64,000 nt of DNA from Pseudomonadota bacterium (lineage in GTDB: Bacteria; Pseudomonadota; Alphaproteobacteria; Sphingomonadales; Sphingomonadaceae): assembly GCA_021849075.1 (NCBI GenBank), contig JAJZTH010000010.1, positions 40,066-104,065 on the forward strand, read 5' to 3'. Under the pieces are notes generated by a model. It was not told the DNA's origin, did no database searches, and worked only from the letters and a program-made list of their open reading frames with translations. Positions 16,028 to 25,446 of the stretch are shown piece after piece. The position numbers and the translations under genes are program-made. Position 1 is the first letter of the stretch; every line of letters begins with the position of its first letter.

Positions 16028-17050
16028 ATGCGCACTCTTGCTCCCATCGCCATCGGCCCGATCACCATCGACATGCCGGTCGTCCTCGCCCCGATGACGG
16101 GCGTCACCGACATGCCCTTCCGCACGTTGGTCCGCCGCTATGGCTGCGGCCTCAACGTCACGGAAATGATCGCGTCGGCTGCGATGATCCGCGAAACGCG
16201 CCAATCCCTGCAAAAGGCCGCCTGGCATCCGCTGGAAGAGCCGGTGTCTATGCAGCTTGCCGGCTGTTCGCCCACGGAAATGGCCGAAGCCGCCAAGCTC
16301 AACGCGGATCGCGGCGCCGCGATCATCGACATCAATATGGGCTGCCCGGTGAAGAAGGTCGTCAATGGCGACGCTGGCAGCGCCCTGATGCGCGACCTTC
16401 CGCTCGCCGCCTCGCTCATCAAGGCGACGGTCGAGGCGGTGGATGTGCCCGTCACCGTGAAGATGCGCATGGGCTGGGACCATAGCAGCCTTAATGCGCC
16501 GGAACTCGCCCATATTGCCGAGGATCTGGGCGCAAAGCTCATCACCGTCCATGGCCGCACCCGCAACCAGATGTACAAGGGGTCGGCCGACTGGGCGTTC
16601 GTGCGCACGGTCAAGGATGCGGTGAAGCTGCCGGTCATCGTCAATGGCGACATCTGCTCGATCGAGGATGCCGACACCGCCCTGGAACAGAGCGGCGCGG
16701 ATGGCGTGATGATCGGTCGCGGCGCCTATGGCCGGCCTTGGCTGATCGGTCAGGTCATGGCTTGGCTGACCGACGGAACGCGCCTGCCCGATCCAACGCT
16801 GGCTGAACAATATCAGGCGATTATAGGGCATTATCATGCAATGCTCGAACATTATGATAATTATACGGGCGTCAATATGGCCCGCAAGCATATCGGTTGG
16901 TATACCAAGGGTTTGCCGGGATCGGCCGAATTCCGCCATGCCGTGAACCAGGAGCCGAGCGCCCAGACGGTGCTGGACATGCTTGCCCGCTTCTATGAGC
17001 CGCTGATCGCCACCGGCCTGCACCCGGCGGAGCTGCGCAGAGCCGCATGA
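16028..17050 (+). CDS. dusB: tRNA-dihydrouridine synthase
   Basis: FMN-dependent reduction of uridine to dihydrouridine in tRNA D-loops. 340 residues, TIM barrel. [14 protein letters not shown] is the N-terminal family motif, the catalytic Cys106 lies in [10 protein letters not shown], and VKMRMGWD and [12 protein letters not shown] are FMN/tRNA motifs. It is the first gene of the plus-strand run into ntrBC and overlaps ntrB by 4 bp (ATGA). The dusB(nifR3)-ntrB-ntrC order is classical in Alphaproteobacteria. Confidence 0.97.
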   Translation: MRTLAPIAIGPITIDMPVVLAPMTGVTDMPFRTLVRRYGCGLNVTEMIASAAMIRETRQSLQKAAWHPLEEPVSMQLAGCSPTEMAEAAKLNADRGAAIIDINMGCPVKKVVNGDAGSALMRDLPLAASLIKATVEAVDVPVTVKMRMGWDHSSLNAPELAHIAEDLGAKLITVHGRTRNQMYKGSADWAFVRTVKDAVKLPVIVNGDICSIEDADTALEQSGADGVMIGRGAYGRPWLIGQVMAWLTDGTRLPDPTLAEQYQAIIGHYHAMLEHYDNYTGVNMARKHIGWYTKGLPGSAEFRHAVNQEPSAQTVLDMLARFYEPLIATGLHPAELRRAA

Positions 17051-18156
17051 CCGGCATGCTGACGTCCGTTCCGCCGCTTCGCATGCAGCAGGACGGACCA
17101 TCGCTGGGCGAGCAGATGACCGCGCTGCCGGTCGCCACGCTGATCATCAAGCCCGACAACAGCATTGCGGACGCCAATGTCCGCGCTGAAACCCTGCTGA
17201 ACATGGCGCGCTCCGCCATCATCGGCAGCGACGTCGCGCGCACCATCCGCATTGCGGAGGCCGGCGCACGTTTCGACATTTGGCACAATAACAAGCCGAT
17301 CGCGGCCTATGACATAAAGGTCCATGCCGGCCGTACCGCCGAAATGGAGGTGGACCTGATGATCGCGCCGATCGTGGATCATGACGGCTGGCGCGTCGTG
17401 TCGCTCCATGCCCAAAGCCAGGCGCGCAAGATCGGTCATCGCGGTTCGGCTGGCGGCGCGCGATCGGCCATGGGCGCCGCCGCAATTTTGGCCCACGAAA
17501 TCAAGAACCCGTTGTCCGGCATCCGGGGGGCGGCGCAGCTGCTGGAATCCAGCCAGGGCGGGCGTGACGCAGCGCTGACCCAGTTGATCTGCAACGAAGT
17601 CGACCGGATCGCCGCCCTGATCGACCGGATGCAGGATTTCACGACCGATCGCACCTTGGAATGCCGGCCCGGCAATATCTATCCGCTCATCGATCGAGCG
17701 GCCGGTATCGCTGCTGCAGGATTTGCAAAAAATATAAAGATCATAAAACATTATGATCCATCATTGCCATTTTCCAACATCAATGACGATGCGCTGGTGC
17801 AGGTGATGATCAATCTTCTAAAGAATGCGGCAGAAGCGCTTGATCATACGGATAAACCCCGTATCCGCGTTGAAACAGCCTTCCGCCATGGCGTGTCCGT
17901 CGTGGTCGGCGACGGCAAGGGCAGCGCCGTGCTGCCGATCGAAATTCTCGTCATCGACAATGGACCCGGCGTGCCCGAACATATTCTCGACCATTTGTTC
18001 AATCCCTTCATCACCGGCAAGCGCGACGGGCAGGGGCTGGGGCTGGCGCTGGTGGACAAGCTGGTCCGCGACATGAGCGGCTTCGTTCAATATTCCCGCG
18101 ATGTGGAGGCGGGCGAATCCACCTTCCGCATCCTGTTGCCGATGGGCATGGCCTGA
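17047..18156 (+). CDS. ntrB: Nitrogen regulation sensor histidine kinase NtrB
   Basis: Cytoplasmic kinase/phosphatase of NtrC, controlled by PII in well-studied systems. 369 residues. The N-terminal PAS-like domain ([20 protein letters not shown]) is followed by HisKA with His150 in [13 protein letters not shown]. The ATPase has N-box NLLKNAAEA and G-boxes DNGPGVP and GQGLGLALV. No membrane segment is present. The start overlaps the dusB stop, and the stop shares one base with the ntrC start (TGATG). Confidence 0.95.
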   Translation: MTGMLTSVPPLRMQQDGPSLGEQMTALPVATLIIKPDNSIADANVRAETLLNMARSAIIGSDVARTIRIAEAGARFDIWHNNKPIAAYDIKVHAGRTAEMEVDLMIAPIVDHDGWRVVSLHAQSQARKIGHRGSAGGARSAMGAAAILAHEIKNPLSGIRGAAQLLESSQGGRDAALTQLICNEVDRIAALIDRMQDFTTDRTLECRPGNIYPLIDRAAGIAAAGFAKNIKIIKHYDPSLPFSNINDDALVQVMINLLKNAAEALDHTDKPRIRVETAFRHGVSVVVGDGKGSAVLPIEILVIDNGPGVPEHILDHLFNPFITGKRDGQGLGLALVDKLVRDMSGFVQYSRDVEAGESTFRILLPMGMA

Positions 18157-19601
18157 TGGCGGCGACCGGCACGATCCTGGTCGTGGACGACGATCCCGCC
18201 ATCTGCGTTGTGGTGGGGGAAGCGCTGCGTCGGCAAGGGCATAAGGTGAAGACCGCGGCCTCCATTCGGGAGCGGGCGACCCTGATGGAAAGCTTTGCGC
18301 CCGATGTATTGATCACCGACGTCATGCTGCCCGACGGCGACGGACTGGACGGCGTGGCCGACATCATCGAAACCCGTCCCGACCTCAACGTCATCGTGCT
18401 GTCGGCCCAGAACACGCTCAACACCGCCATCCGCGCGACCGAAAAGGGCGCGTTCGAATATCTGCCCAAACCCTTCGACCTCAATGAACTGACCCGCGCC
18501 GTGGCGGATGCGCTCGGCACGCGCCAAAGCGCAGGGGAAGCGGGCGATGAGGGGGGGCTACCCCATGACGGCTTGCCGCTCGTCGGCCGATCGCCGGCGA
18601 TGCAGGAAGTCTATCGCACCATCGCCCGCGTCCTTTCCAACGATCTATCCATCCTAGTGCTGGGCGAATCGGGCACGGGCAAGGAGCTGGTGGCCGAAGC
18701 GATCCACAGCCTGGGCCAACGTCGCACCAAGCCCTTCGTGCCCATCAACATGGCGGCCATCCCGCGCGAACTGATCGAGGCGGAACTATTCGGCTATGAA
18801 AAGGGAGCCTTCACTGGCGCCCACGCCCGCACCGCCGGCAAGTTCGAACAGGCGCAGGGCGGCACTTTGTTCCTCGATGAAATCGGCGACATGCCGATGG
18901 AGGCGCAGACCCGCCTGCTCCGCGTTCTTCAGTCCGGCGAGGTGACGACGGTCGGCGGGTCGAAGCCGGTGCGGGTCAATGTCCGCATCATCGCGGCCAC
19001 CAACAAGGATTTGCCGCAGCTGATCGAGGAAGGGCGTTTCCGGCAGGATCTTTATTATCGTCTCAATGTCGTGCCCATCGCCCTCCCGGCGCTGCGCGAA
19101 AGGCGCGAAGATGTGATCCTGCTCGCCCGCCATTTTCTGGAGCGCGCCGCGCAGGAAGGGCTGCCGCGCAAGGCGCTGGCCGATGACGCCGCGCAATTGC
19201 TGATGGTCTGGCACTGGCCCGGCAATGTGCGCGAATTGCAAAATATGATGCAGCGCCTGTCGGTGCTCAGCCGCGAAAATGTCATCACGGCGGACATGCT
19301 GCGCAACATGTTGCCAATGGATGCCGTGCCGGCTGACTATGCCGCGCCGGCAGACCAGCTTGCTCATGCCGTGCGCGACTGGGCAAAGCGGCAGGTGGGC
19401 ATTGGCATTGGCCAGCCGCAACGCAGCCTGCATGATGATCTGTTGGCCGTGGTCGAACCGATCCTGCTTCAGGAAGTGCTGGCCAGCGTCGACGGCAATC
19501 AGATCAGGGCCGCCGGCCTGCTGGGCATCAATCGCAACACGCTGCGCAAGAAGCTTACCGATTATGGGCTTGATCCATTGCAGCTGCGCTTGAATGATTG
19601 A
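18156..19601 (+). CDS. ntrC: Nitrogen regulation response regulator NtrC
   Basis: Sigma-54-dependent activator, 481 residues. The receiver domain has its phospho-accepting Asp55 in [12 protein letters not shown]. The AAA+ domain has Walker A GESGTGKE, an intact GAFTGA sigma-54 contact loop and Walker [12 protein letters not shown]. The C-terminal Fis-type helix-turn-helix is [20 protein letters not shown]. This is the complete domain set needed to activate nitrogen-assimilation promoters. Confidence 0.97.
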   Translation: MAATGTILVVDDDPAICVVVGEALRRQGHKVKTAASIRERATLMESFAPDVLITDVMLPDGDGLDGVADIIETRPDLNVIVLSAQNTLNTAIRATEKGAFEYLPKPFDLNELTRAVADALGTRQSAGEAGDEGGLPHDGLPLVGRSPAMQEVYRTIARVLSNDLSILVLGESGTGKELVAEAIHSLGQRRTKPFVPINMAAIPRELIEAELFGYEKGAFTGAHARTAGKFEQAQGGTLFLDEIGDMPMEAQTRLLRVLQSGEVTTVGGSKPVRVNVRIIAATNKDLPQLIEEGRFRQDLYYRLNVVPIALPALRERREDVILLARHFLERAAQEGLPRKALADDAAQLLMVWHWPGNVRELQNMMQRLSVLSRENVITADMLRNMLPMDAVPADYAAPADQLAHAVRDWAKRQVGIGIGQPQRSLHDDLLAVVEPILLQEVLASVDGNQIRAAGLLGINRNTLRKKLTDYGLDPLQLRLND

Positions 19602-19712
19602 CCTTGATCAGTCGCAATTCAGGACGAACCGACGGACTGCGTCGACCAACGACATGCCCATATATGAAATACTGTGTTTCGGCGGGCACGGGGTTGTTGT
19701 AACAAAGCCACT

Positions 19713-21980
19713 ATGAGCGGTACGACGACACTCCCCCGGCGAGCATCGGCATGGCGGAGATATCTGCCGCCGTTCCTGCGCAAGGGGCGGCTGGCCGCAT
19801 TGGCGGAAGGCGTGACGCTGGCGGTGCTGCTGGCGATTGCGGGCCTTACCTATCATTTCCTGACGGGCGGCCGACAATCGGACACGCTGCTGACGCCGCC
19901 TATCGTCGCGCTGCTGCTGGTTGCGAATCTCCTGCCTGCCATTGCGCTTCTGATGCTGGTTGGCCGCCGCGTGGCCAAACGTCGTGCGGCCCAATCCGCC
20001 ATCGGCAGCGATGGACAACTGCACGTCCGTCTGGTCGCCATCTTCTCGATCGCGGCCAGCGTGCCGACCATCCTGGTCGTCATCTTCGCCTCGCTGCTGT
20101 TCCAATATGGCGTTCAATTCTGGGCGTCGGACAGCGCGCGCGGCATGCTCCAGAACGCCAGCGACCTTGCGCGCGGCTATTATGAGCAGAATTTAAGCGA
20201 GGTGCAGGACGAAACCATCACCATGGCGGGCGACCTGCGCGCCTATCTGGGCCAGTCCCCCGTCTCCAGCCCGAAATTCGCCGAAGGCTATCTCTATCAG
20301 GTCGTAACCCGGAAACTGAACCGCTCCTCCATCATAGAGGTTGGCAAGGACGGCATTGCCCGCACCGCCGCCGCCGTGGAGCCGGACAAGCGCGCCGCGT
20401 CGGATATATTGACCCCGGACATCGTCCGTCGTCTCGCATCGGGCGAAGCGGCGGTAGTGCAGGCCCGGCCCAACCAGATCGAAGCCGTGACCCTGCTCTA
20501 TCCGGGCAGCAAGATTTACCTCTACGTCACCCGCAGCGCCGACACATCCTCCTTCAGCAACGTCGCGCGCGCGCAGAAGGTGATTGCCGACTATGACGTC
20601 TTCGCCGCCCAGTCGCGCGCGTTGCAGCTGCGCTTCAATATCGCGCTATTCCTGGGGTCGCTACTGCTGGTCGGCATCGCCGTCTATATCGCGCTGGCCG
20701 TCGCCGACTGGATGGTGCGGCCGGTCAATGAACTGGTGACGGCCGCCCGGCGCATTACCGCAGGCGATCTGTCCGCGCGCGTCACTAGTCCCCAGACCCG
20801 CGACGAAATCGGCACGCTCGCCTCAGCCTTCAACCGCATGACGCAGAGGCTGGAGGCGCAGACCGGCGCGCTGGTTGCCGCCAACAGCCAGCTGGACGAG
20901 CGCCGCGCCTTTATCGAGGCGATCCTGTCGGGCGTCACCGCCGGCGTTCTGTCCGTCGACCTCAAGGGCGAAATCCTGCTGCTTAACAGTTCGGCCGCCG
21001 CCATATTGGTGGAGGAGGGCGACGATCCCGTCGGTCGTCCGCTCGCTGAAGTCTCCCCGGAACTCGCGGATTTCGTCGCATCGGACGAAGATTCCGGCAT
21101 TGTGCAGGTGCGCGCCCATGGCGATCTGCGCACGCTTGCGGTCAAATTGTCGCAGGACGCCTCGCGCCATATCCTGACCTTTGACGATATCACCCAGCAA
21201 TTGTCCGATCAGCGTCGGGCCGCCTGGTCCGATGTCGCGCGCCGCATCGCGCACGAAATCAAGAACCCGCTCACCCCGATCCAGCTCGCCGCCGAACGGC
21301 TGCAGCGCCGTTATGCGCAGGAAGTGACGAGCGACAAGGCGACCTTCACCCGCCTGACCGGCACGATCGTCCGTCAGGTGGGCGATCTGCGGCGCATCGT
21401 CGACGAATTCTCCTCCTTTGCGCGCATGCCCAAGCCCGTTTTCCGGCGCGAGGCAATCGGCGATATCGCACGGCATGCACTGTTCCTGCATGAGGTTGCG
21501 CACCCCGATATTCGCTTTGAATATCACGCCGACGCCCCCGATCTGGAGCTGGTCTGCGATCGCCGCCAATTGGGACAGGCGTTGACGAACATCGTCAAAA
21601 ATGCCGTGGAAGCCATTGAACCAAAGGGACAACCGGACGAAGGCGGACCGCGCGGCCATGTTCGCATGACACTGGCGCAAAAGGATGACGACCTGATCAT
21701 CACCGTGCGCGATGATGGCATCGGCCTGCCGCCCGAACGCAACCGGATATTGGAACCTTATATGACGACGCGGACCAAGGGGACGGGTCTTGGCCTCGCC
21801 ATCGTCAAGAAGATTGTCGAAGAGCATCTGGGGGAGATACGCTTCGACGATGCGGAAGGGGGCGGCGCTTGCGTCACCCTCCGCTTCGCAGCGGGGGCGC
21901 TCGAAAAAATGGAAGAGGGACAGGTAATCGCCATGCCCCAGGGTAAAATGACGGGAAAAGTGACAGCCAATGGCGCTTGA
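19713..21980 (+). CDS. ntrY: Membrane sensor histidine kinase NtrY
   Basis: 755 residues. Membrane segments near the N-terminus (ALAEGVTLAVLLAIAGLTYHF and PIVALLLVANLLPAIALLML, plus LVAIFSIAASVPTILVVIFA) precede a periplasmic region. A further segment (ALFLGSLLLVGIAVYIALAV) leads to HAMP, then PAS, then HisKA with His514 in [16 protein letters not shown], then the ATPase (DDGIGLPPE, GTGLGLAIVKK). ATG 19713 (MSGTTTLPRR) is preferred to an upstream in-frame ATG. It overlaps ntrX by 11 bp. The 111-base gap after ntrC may hold a separate promoter. Confidence 0.95.
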   Translation: MSGTTTLPRRASAWRRYLPPFLRKGRLAALAEGVTLAVLLAIAGLTYHFLTGGRQSDTLLTPPIVALLLVANLLPAIALLMLVGRRVAKRRAAQSAIGSDGQLHVRLVAIFSIAASVPTILVVIFASLLFQYGVQFWASDSARGMLQNASDLARGYYEQNLSEVQDETITMAGDLRAYLGQSPVSSPKFAEGYLYQVVTRKLNRSSIIEVGKDGIARTAAAVEPDKRAASDILTPDIVRRLASGEAAVVQARPNQIEAVTLLYPGSKIYLYVTRSADTSSFSNVARAQKVIADYDVFAAQSRALQLRFNIALFLGSLLLVGIAVYIALAVADWMVRPVNELVTAARRITAGDLSARVTSPQTRDEIGTLASAFNRMTQRLEAQTGALVAANSQLDERRAFIEAILSGVTAGVLSVDLKGEILLLNSSAAAILVEEGDDPVGRPLAEVSPELADFVASDEDSGIVQVRAHGDLRTLAVKLSQDASRHILTFDDITQQLSDQRRAAWSDVARRIAHEIKNPLTPIQLAAERLQRRYAQEVTSDKATFTRLTGTIVRQVGDLRRIVDEFSSFARMPKPVFRREAIGDIARHALFLHEVAHPDIRFEYHADAPDLELVCDRRQLGQALTNIVKNAVEAIEPKGQPDEGGPRGHVRMTLAQKDDDLIITVRDDGIGLPPERNRILEPYMTTRTKGTGLGLAIVKKIVEEHLGEIRFDDAEGGGACVTLRFAAGALEKMEEGQVIAMPQGKMTGKVTANGA

Positions 21981-23340
21981 TATTCTGATAGTCGACGATG
22001 AAGAGGATATTCGCGATCTGGTCGCAGGTGTCCTTGAAGATGAAGGCTTCACCACCCGCACCGCCGCTAACAGCGACAGCGCGATCGATGCGCTGGACTC
22101 GCGCCGCCCCTCGCTGGTGCTGCTCGACGTCTGGCTTCAAGGGTCGCGCATGGACGGGCTGGAATTACTGGACGAAATCAAGCGGCGCGATCCCAGCGTG
22201 CCGGTGCTGATGATTTCGGGCCATGGCAATATCGACACCGCCGTCGCCGCGATCCGCAAGGGCGCGGCCGACTTTATCGAAAAGCCGTTCGAGGCGGATC
22301 GCCTGCTCCACCTCGTCTCCCGCGCGACCGAGACGGAACGGCTCCGTCGTGAAAATCAGGTGCTGCGCGCCCGCTTCGGTCAGGATGACGAACTGACCGG
22401 CACCTCCGCATCGATCAATGGCGTGCGCGCCACGATCAAGAAGGTCGCCGGCACCGGCAGCCGCGTCCTCATCTCCGGTCCTGCCGGCGTGGGCAAGGAA
22501 GTGGCTGCGCGCATGCTCCACAGCTGGAGCGGCCGCGCCGATTCCCCTTTCATCATCGTCGCCGCCGCGCGCATGGACCCGGACCGGGTCGAGGAGGAGT
22601 TGTTCGGCATAGAGGACCCCAGCGGCCTCGTTCGCCCCGGCTTTCTGGAACAGGCGCATGGTGGCACACTTTATCTCGATGAAATCGCCGACATGCCGCT
22701 CACCACGCAGGGCAAGATTCTGCGTGTCCTCACCGATCAGAGCTTTACCCGCGTCGGCGGCCAGCGACAGGTGAAGGTCGACGTCCGCGTCATTTCCTCG
22801 ACCGCGCTCAACCTTTCGGCCGAAATCGAGGAGCGTCGTTTCCGCGAAGATCTCTTCTATCGCCTCAACGTGGTGCCGCTCGCCATCCCGCCCTTGTCGG
22901 AACGGCGGGACGATATCCCGCCGCTGGTCGAACATTATCTCGCCCGCTTCGCCGCCGATCGCCGCGTGTCGCCGCCCGAAATCGCCAGCGACGCCATGGC
23001 GGCGCTTCAGGCCAATGAATGGCCGGGCAATGTCCGCCAGCTGCGCAACGTCATCGAACGCACGATGATCCTGGCGCCCGGCGACCGGATCGGCCGCATC
23101 GAACTGGACATGCTGCCCGCTGAACTCACCAGCGGCGGCGGCGGGGAGGGGATTGGCCAGTCCGCGATCATGGGCGCGCCGCTGCGCGAAGCCCGTGAAA
23201 GCTTCGAACGCGAATATCTGCGCATCCAGATCCGTCGCTTCTCGGGCAACATCTCGCGCACCGCCACTTTCATCGGCATGGAGCGGTCGGCGTTGCACCG
23301 GAAGCTCAAATTGCTGGGCATTACCGAAGGCAAGGAATGA
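21970..23340 (+). CDS. ntrX: Response regulator NtrX
   Basis: Partner of NtrY, 456 residues. Receiver Asp53 lies in LVLLDVWLQGS. In the AAA+ domain Walker A reads SGPAGVGKEVAARM and Walker B GGTLYLDEIADMP. The GAFTGA loop that contacts sigma-54 is missing: ELFGIEDPSGLVRPGFLEQ stands in its place. The C-terminal Fis-type HTH is NISRTATFIGMERSALHRKL. Loss of GAFTGA fits known alphaproteobacterial NtrX proteins, which can act with sigma-70 rather than as sigma-54 activators (family knowledge). Confidence 0.95.
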   Translation: MALDILIVDDEEDIRDLVAGVLEDEGFTTRTAANSDSAIDALDSRRPSLVLLDVWLQGSRMDGLELLDEIKRRDPSVPVLMISGHGNIDTAVAAIRKGAADFIEKPFEADRLLHLVSRATETERLRRENQVLRARFGQDDELTGTSASINGVRATIKKVAGTGSRVLISGPAGVGKEVAARMLHSWSGRADSPFIIVAAARMDPDRVEEELFGIEDPSGLVRPGFLEQAHGGTLYLDEIADMPLTTQGKILRVLTDQSFTRVGGQRQVKVDVRVISSTALNLSAEIEERRFREDLFYRLNVVPLAIPPLSERRDDIPPLVEHYLARFAADRRVSPPEIASDAMAALQANEWPGNVRQLRNVIERTMILAPGDRIGRIELDMLPAELTSGGGGEGIGQSAIMGAPLREARESFEREYLRIQIRRFSGNISRTATFIGMERSALHRKLKLLGITEGKE

Positions 23341-23348
23341 CGGCTCTT

Positions 23349-23378
23349 CTGCAAGGCTTTGATGGCAAAGCTTTGCAG
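23349..23378. repeat. 13-bp inverted repeat between ntrX and hfq
   Basis: CTGCAAGGCTTTG / CAAAGCTTTGCAG with loop ATGG. All 13 positions pair in RNA, with one G-U pair. It starts 9 bases after the ntrX stop. No T-tract follows, so it is either a weak or Rho-assisted terminator or an RNA stability/processing element. The remaining ~150 bases before hfq hold no supported gene and presumably the hfq promoter. Confidence 0.75.
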
Positions 23379-23532
23379 AAATGCGCCGAAACCTTTCTCC
23401 GGCCATGGACGCCTCTTCGCAATTGCGGTAGAAACGCTTTCAGCCTCCGGTGCGCGGGGGCGGGCAAGACACCCTGCTTAAGGGTGCGAGAGCGGGTAAC
23501 GTCCCGCCAAGAATATAGGACTGGCGAAGACC

Positions 23533-24015
23533 ATGGCCGATAAAGTGAATAACCTTCAGGACATTTTCCTGAACAGCCTGCGCAAGAGCAAGACCCCCGT
23601 CACCATGTTTCTGGTCAAGGGTGTAAAGCTTCAGGGCATCATCACCTGGTTCGACAATTTCTCCGTGCTGCTGCGCCGCGATGGCCAGTCGCAGCTCGTT
23701 TATAAGCATGCCATTTCCACCGTCATGCCGGCCCAGTCGATGGACCTGACGGAACTGCGCAAGACCAGCGATGGCAATGGTCGCTCGAAGCTGCTTCAGG
23801 AAATTTTCCTCTCGGCCGTCCGTAAATCGGGCAGCCCGGTGACGATGTTCCTGGTGAACGGCGTCATGCTTCAGGGCGAAATTGCCGCCTTCGACCTTTT
23901 CTGCATGCTGCTCGAACGCGACGGCATGGTCCAGCTCGTCTACAAGCACGCCATTTCGACGGTCCAGCCGCTCCATGCGCTCGACCTGACTGGCGAGAAC
24001 GAACAGGACGATTGA
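23533..24015 (+). CDS. hfq: RNA chaperone Hfq with two tandem Sm domains
   Basis: A single 160-residue protein containing two complete Hfq domains with an exact 80-residue period (residues 8-72 and 88-152). They share 43 of 65 residues by eye. Both copies have the Sm1 motif ([14 protein letters not shown] / [14 protein letters not shown]) and the Sm2 motif [11 protein letters not shown]. Rim arginine regions differ (SLRKSKTP and AVRKSGSP). Canonical Hfq is ~80-100 residues and hexameric, so this form would build the ring from three double subunits (inference). The gene precedes hflX as in most proteobacteria. The Shine-Dalgarno is weak. Confidence 0.97.
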   Translation: MADKVNNLQDIFLNSLRKSKTPVTMFLVKGVKLQGIITWFDNFSVLLRRDGQSQLVYKHAISTVMPAQSMDLTELRKTSDGNGRSKLLQEIFLSAVRKSGSPVTMFLVNGVMLQGEIAAFDLFCMLLERDGMVQLVYKHAISTVQPLHALDLTGENEQDD

Positions 24016-24078
24016 TCGCCTGCGTTGCCGGTCCGCTGATCCAGTGGACCGGCGCGCCGCGAGATGCTTTAAGCCGCC

Positions 24079-25410
24079 ATGGCCATATTCAACCGCGACT
24101 CCGATGATGAAGTGGCGCGCGGCGCGCGCGCCGTCGTCGTTCATGCCGAAACCCATAATGCTGACCGTCGGGATAGTGACGCCCGGCTGGAGGAAGCGCG
24201 CGGCCTGGCCCTCGCCATCGGCATCGATGTGCGCGCGGCGCAGGCGTTCCGCGTGCGCGATCGCAAGCCCGCCACCCTGTTCGGCAGCGGTCAGGTGGAT
24301 CAGATCGCCACTCTCGCCCGGCAGGAAGAGGCCGAACTTATCATCGTCGACAACAGCCTGTCGCCGGTGCAGCAAAGCAATCTGGAAAAGGCGTGCGAGG
24401 CCAAGGTGATTGACCGCACTGGCCTGATCCTGGAAATCTTCGGCGAACGCGCCGCCACCAATGAAGGGCGCTTACAGGTCGAACTCGCCCATCTTGATTA
24501 TCAGGCCGGCCGGCTTGTTCGCAGCTGGACCCACCTTGAGCGGCAACGCGGCGGCTTCGGCTTCCTCGGCGGCCCTGGCGAAACCCAGATCGAGGCGGAT
24601 CGCCGCATGATCCGCGATCGCATGGCCAAGATTCGCCGTGAACTGGATCAGGTCACGCGCACACGCGGTCTGCACCGCGCCCGCCGGCAACGCGCGCCTT
24701 GGCCGGTCATCGCGCTGGTTGGCTATACCAACGCCGGAAAATCCACGCTTTTCAATCGCCTGACCGGCGCTGACGTCATGGCGGAAGACCTGCTCTTCGC
24801 CACGCTCGATCCCACCATGCGCCAGATCGCGCTGCCCGGCCTCGACAAGGCGATCCTATCCGACACGGTGGGTTTCGTGTCCGATCTGCCGACCCAGCTC
24901 ATCGCCGCCTTCCGCGCCACGCTGGAAGAGGTGCTGTCCGCCGACCTCATCGTCCATGTCCGCGACATCGCGCACCCCGATACCGAAGCGCAGCGGGACG
25001 ATGTGCTTGATGTGCTGGGCGAACTCAACGTCGTGGGCGAAAATGCGGACGAGGAAGCCCCGACCATTATCGAGGCATGGAACAAGCTCGACCTGCTCGG
25101 GCAGGAAGATGAAGCCCTGGCCCGCGAGCAGGCGGCACGCCGGGACGATGTCATCATTCTGTCCGCCCTGACCGGGGAAGGGGTGGAAACGCTCCAGCGC
25201 GCGATCAGCGATCGCATGACCCGCGGTGCGAAAGTCTATGGCCTACGCCTGCCGGTGGCGGACGGTGCGGCGCTCGCCTGGCTGCATGAGCATGGCGAAG
25301 TCCTGTCGACCACCATCGAGGAGGAAGAAACCCGGGTGGAAGTGCGCCTGTCCGACGCCGCCTTTGCTCGCTTCGCCAAGCGCGGACAGGGTATAAATCC
25401 CGACGCCTAA
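24079..25410 (+). CDS. hflX: GTPase HflX
   Basis: Ribosome-associated GTPase that splits stalled ribosomes in E. coli. 443 residues. The N-terminal HflX domain has [11 protein letters not shown] and [19 protein letters not shown]. The G domain has G1 [13 protein letters not shown]3 [10 protein letters not shown] and G4 NKLD. It lies 63 bases downstream of hfq in the same orientation. A hairpin begins 8 bases after its stop. Confidence 0.97.
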   Translation: MAIFNRDSDDEVARGARAVVVHAETHNADRRDSDARLEEARGLALAIGIDVRAAQAFRVRDRKPATLFGSGQVDQIATLARQEEAELIIVDNSLSPVQQSNLEKACEAKVIDRTGLILEIFGERAATNEGRLQVELAHLDYQAGRLVRSWTHLERQRGGFGFLGGPGETQIEADRRMIRDRMAKIRRELDQVTRTRGLHRARRQRAPWPVIALVGYTNAGKSTLFNRLTGADVMAEDLLFATLDPTMRQIALPGLDKAILSDTVGFVSDLPTQLIAAFRATLEEVLSADLIVHVRDIAHPDTEAQRDDVLDVLGELNVVGENADEEAPTIIEAWNKLDLLGQEDEALAREQAARRDDVIILSALTGEGVETLQRAISDRMTRGAKVYGLRLPVADGAALAWLHEHGEVLSTTIEEEETRVEVRLSDAAFARFAKRGQGINPDA

Positions 25411-25418
25411 CGGCTATT

Positions 25419-25443
25419 CTGGCTCCCACGCTATGGGAGCCAG
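25419..25443 (+). promoter_or_regulatory. Hairpin enclosing the ldhA ribosome binding site
   Basis: A perfect 9-bp stem CTGGCTCCC / GGGAGCCAG with loop ACGCTAT sits between hflX and the next gene. The right arm contains GGGAG, the only Shine-Dalgarno candidate, 8 bases before the GTG start. In RNA the hairpin would bury that site. No T-tract follows, so a control or attenuation role is as likely as termination. Confidence 0.6.
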
Positions 25444-25446
25444 ATC

